Source: Clostridia bacterium (lineage in GTDB: Bacteria; Bacillota; Clostridia; Christensenellales; Aristaeellaceae). Taken from it: DNA of 7,513 nt. Positions 7,222 to 7,513 of this stretch are shown here, one piece after another. The position numbers and the translations under genes are program-made. The notes beneath the pieces are model-generated. The model worked only from the letters and a program-made list of their open reading frames with translations, was not told the DNA's origin and did no database searches. The stretch covers positions 1 through 7,513 of the forward strand of contig JAKSQG010000089.1 in assembly GCA_024404275.1 (NCBI GenBank), in the 5' to 3' direction. Numbering within the stretch: the stretch's first letter is position 1; every line of letters starts with the position of its first letter.

Positions 7222-7245
7222 GCTTCAGGCAGAGTAGCTTCAGGC
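7222..7245 (+). repeat. 9-base direct repeat in the folT leader
   Basis: GCTTCAGGC occurs at 7222-7230 and again at 7237-7245, a 15-base period. The second copy includes the 5' strand of riboswitch helix P2 (CAGGC, 7241-7245). The first copy spans into the 5' strand of P1, so its CAGGC could in principle also pair with the P2 3' strand GCCTG at 7305-7309. Confidence 0.8.
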
Positions 7246-7327
7246 GCGTCAAGTGCTTATGAACGGGGAGTTGTCATAAGACGAAACCGGTCTTCCGGTG
7301 CGGTGCCTGCGGCGCATCCCGCTGCTT
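7227..7327 (+). promoter_or_regulatory. Tetrahydrofolate (THF) riboswitch aptamer, class I
   Basis: The conserved blocks of the folT-type THF aptamer appear in order: AGAGTAG at 7231-7237, GCGTCAAGTG at 7246-7255, GAACGGGGAGTTGTC at 7261-7275, ACGAA at 7281-7285, GCGGTG at 7300-7305 and GCATCCCGCTGC at 7314-7325. Helices can be drawn: P1 7227-7232 with 7322-7327 (one G-T wobble), P2 7241-7245 with 7305-7309, P3 7256-7261 with 7275-7280, and P4 7286-7290 with 7295-7299 around a TCTT loop. The expected pseudoknot joins the P3 loop (CGGG 7264-7267, or GGGA 7266-7269) to CCCG 7318-7321 or TCCC 7317-7320. The class senses reduced folates and usually lowers expression on binding. The downstream terminator and folate transporter gene agree with this. 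Confidence 0.93.
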
Positions 7328-7336
7328 ATACCGTCT

Positions 7337-7381
7337 GCCTCCTGCGGGTCGCGAATACGACTTGAGCGGAGGCGTTTTTTT
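7337..7381 (+). terminator. Riboswitch-controlled intrinsic terminator before folT
   Basis: GCCTCC at 7337-7342 pairs with GGAGGC at 7368-7373. Inside, 7344-7345 can pair with 7366-7367, and an upper stem 7346-7351 pairs with 7358-7363 (two G-T pairs, then GTCG/CGAC) around loop CGAATA. Seven T follow at 7375-7381. The 5' arm overlaps the segment complementary to the P1 5' strand, so the terminator should form when ligand holds P1 closed. Confidence 0.88.
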
Positions 7382-7398
7382 GGTATAAAAACCCCCGC

Positions 7399-7406
7399 AG
7401 GAAGGA
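7399..7406 (+). promoter_or_regulatory. folT ribosome binding site, possibly sequestered
   Basis: AGGAAGGA ends 6 bases before ATG 7413. Its first three bases lie in CCCGCAGG (7394-7401), the exact complement of CCTGCGGG at 7341-7348 in the leader, which could partly hide the site. Confidence 0.7.
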
Positions 7407-7412
7407 ATTTTT

Positions 7413-7513
7413 ATGTCCTCTGCCGCAGGCAGCAGCTCGCTGTCCATCCTTTCCTCTTCCTATTGGAAGAAGGCGCTGCGGTGCTTCCGCAGCACGCAGA
7501 TGTTCACCTTTGC
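7413..7513 (+). CDS. folT: Folate-specific ECF transporter S component (3' end outside window)
   Basis: Only 33 full codons are visible, from ATG 7413 to the window edge. After a serine-rich start, SSSYWKKALRCFRSTQMFTF at about 14-33 fits the amphipathic N-terminus of FolT proteins, where a YWKxA stretch precedes the first membrane helix. FolT is the membrane substrate-binding subunit that captures folate and works with the shared EcfA/A'/T energising module. The assignment rests mainly on the THF riboswitch upstream, a class that typically controls folT or folate-synthesis genes. The short protein match agrees but would not suffice alone. Expression should be high when reduced folate is scarce. 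No ECF module genes are visible in the window. Confidence 0.82.
   Translation, partial: MSSAAGSSSLSILSSSYWKKALRCFRSTQMFTF

Noticed and set aside
7054..7365. 103-codon + strand open frame across the end of the redox gene and the folT leader
   Set aside because: It is out of frame with a clear gene and then covers the structured THF riboswitch. Its translation has no protein-like pattern.
7213..7381. Other leader classes (T-box, lysine, ZTP, TPP, cobalamin)
   Set aside because: The diagnostic blocks of those classes, such as the T-box GGTGG-type sequence, are absent. The ordered blocks match the folT THF aptamer throughout.

Overview
The window is a compact, moderately GC-rich stretch with every gene on the + strand. 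It suggests an anaerobic member of the Bacillota (class Clostridia, perhaps an Oscillospiraceae/Ruminococcaceae-type gut bacterium). Supporting signs are the MoxR/DUF58/BatA-like cluster, strong purine-rich ribosome binding sites, a class-I tetrahydrofolate riboswitch before an ECF-type folate transporter gene, and a C_GCAxxG_C_C redox protein. The taxonomic placement is inference.

Region 1 (1-6218) is one operon. It holds the 3' part of a MoxR-family AAA+ ATPase gene, a DUF58 protein, a BatA-like membrane-anchored VWA protein, an 825-residue membrane protein with two VWA domains and a glutamine-amidotransferase-like region, and a small exported protein of unknown function. The first four genes overlap by 8, 4 and 14 bases, which implies translational coupling. 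The fifth follows after 13 bases with its own strong ribosome binding site. A good intrinsic terminator at 6184-6218 closes the unit. By family knowledge, MoxR ATPases work with VWA proteins as chaperone-like or metal-dependent assembly systems at the membrane. The substrate here cannot be read from the sequence.

Region 2 (6219-7180) is a two-gene redox unit with its own probable promoter. It encodes a free methionine-(R)-sulfoxide reductase with all three expected cysteines, overlapping by 7 bases a C_GCAxxG_C_C family cysteine-rich protein.

Region 3 (7177-7513) is a folate-uptake unit. A near-perfect housekeeping promoter has its -35 box over the stop codon of the preceding gene. It drives a leader containing a class-I tetrahydrofolate riboswitch, an intrinsic terminator, and the start of folT, the folate-specific ECF S component, which runs off the window. 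The leader shows a readable switch: the 5' strand of aptamer helix P1 is complementary over 7 bases to a segment that includes the first bases of the terminator stem, so antiterminator and aptamer/terminator folds exclude each other. An 8-base complementarity to the folT Shine-Dalgarno region suggests possible additional control of translation.

I did not find a convincing previously undescribed system. The points most worth a second look are the detailed folT leader architecture, the exported small protein at the end of the MoxR operon, and the double-VWA protein.
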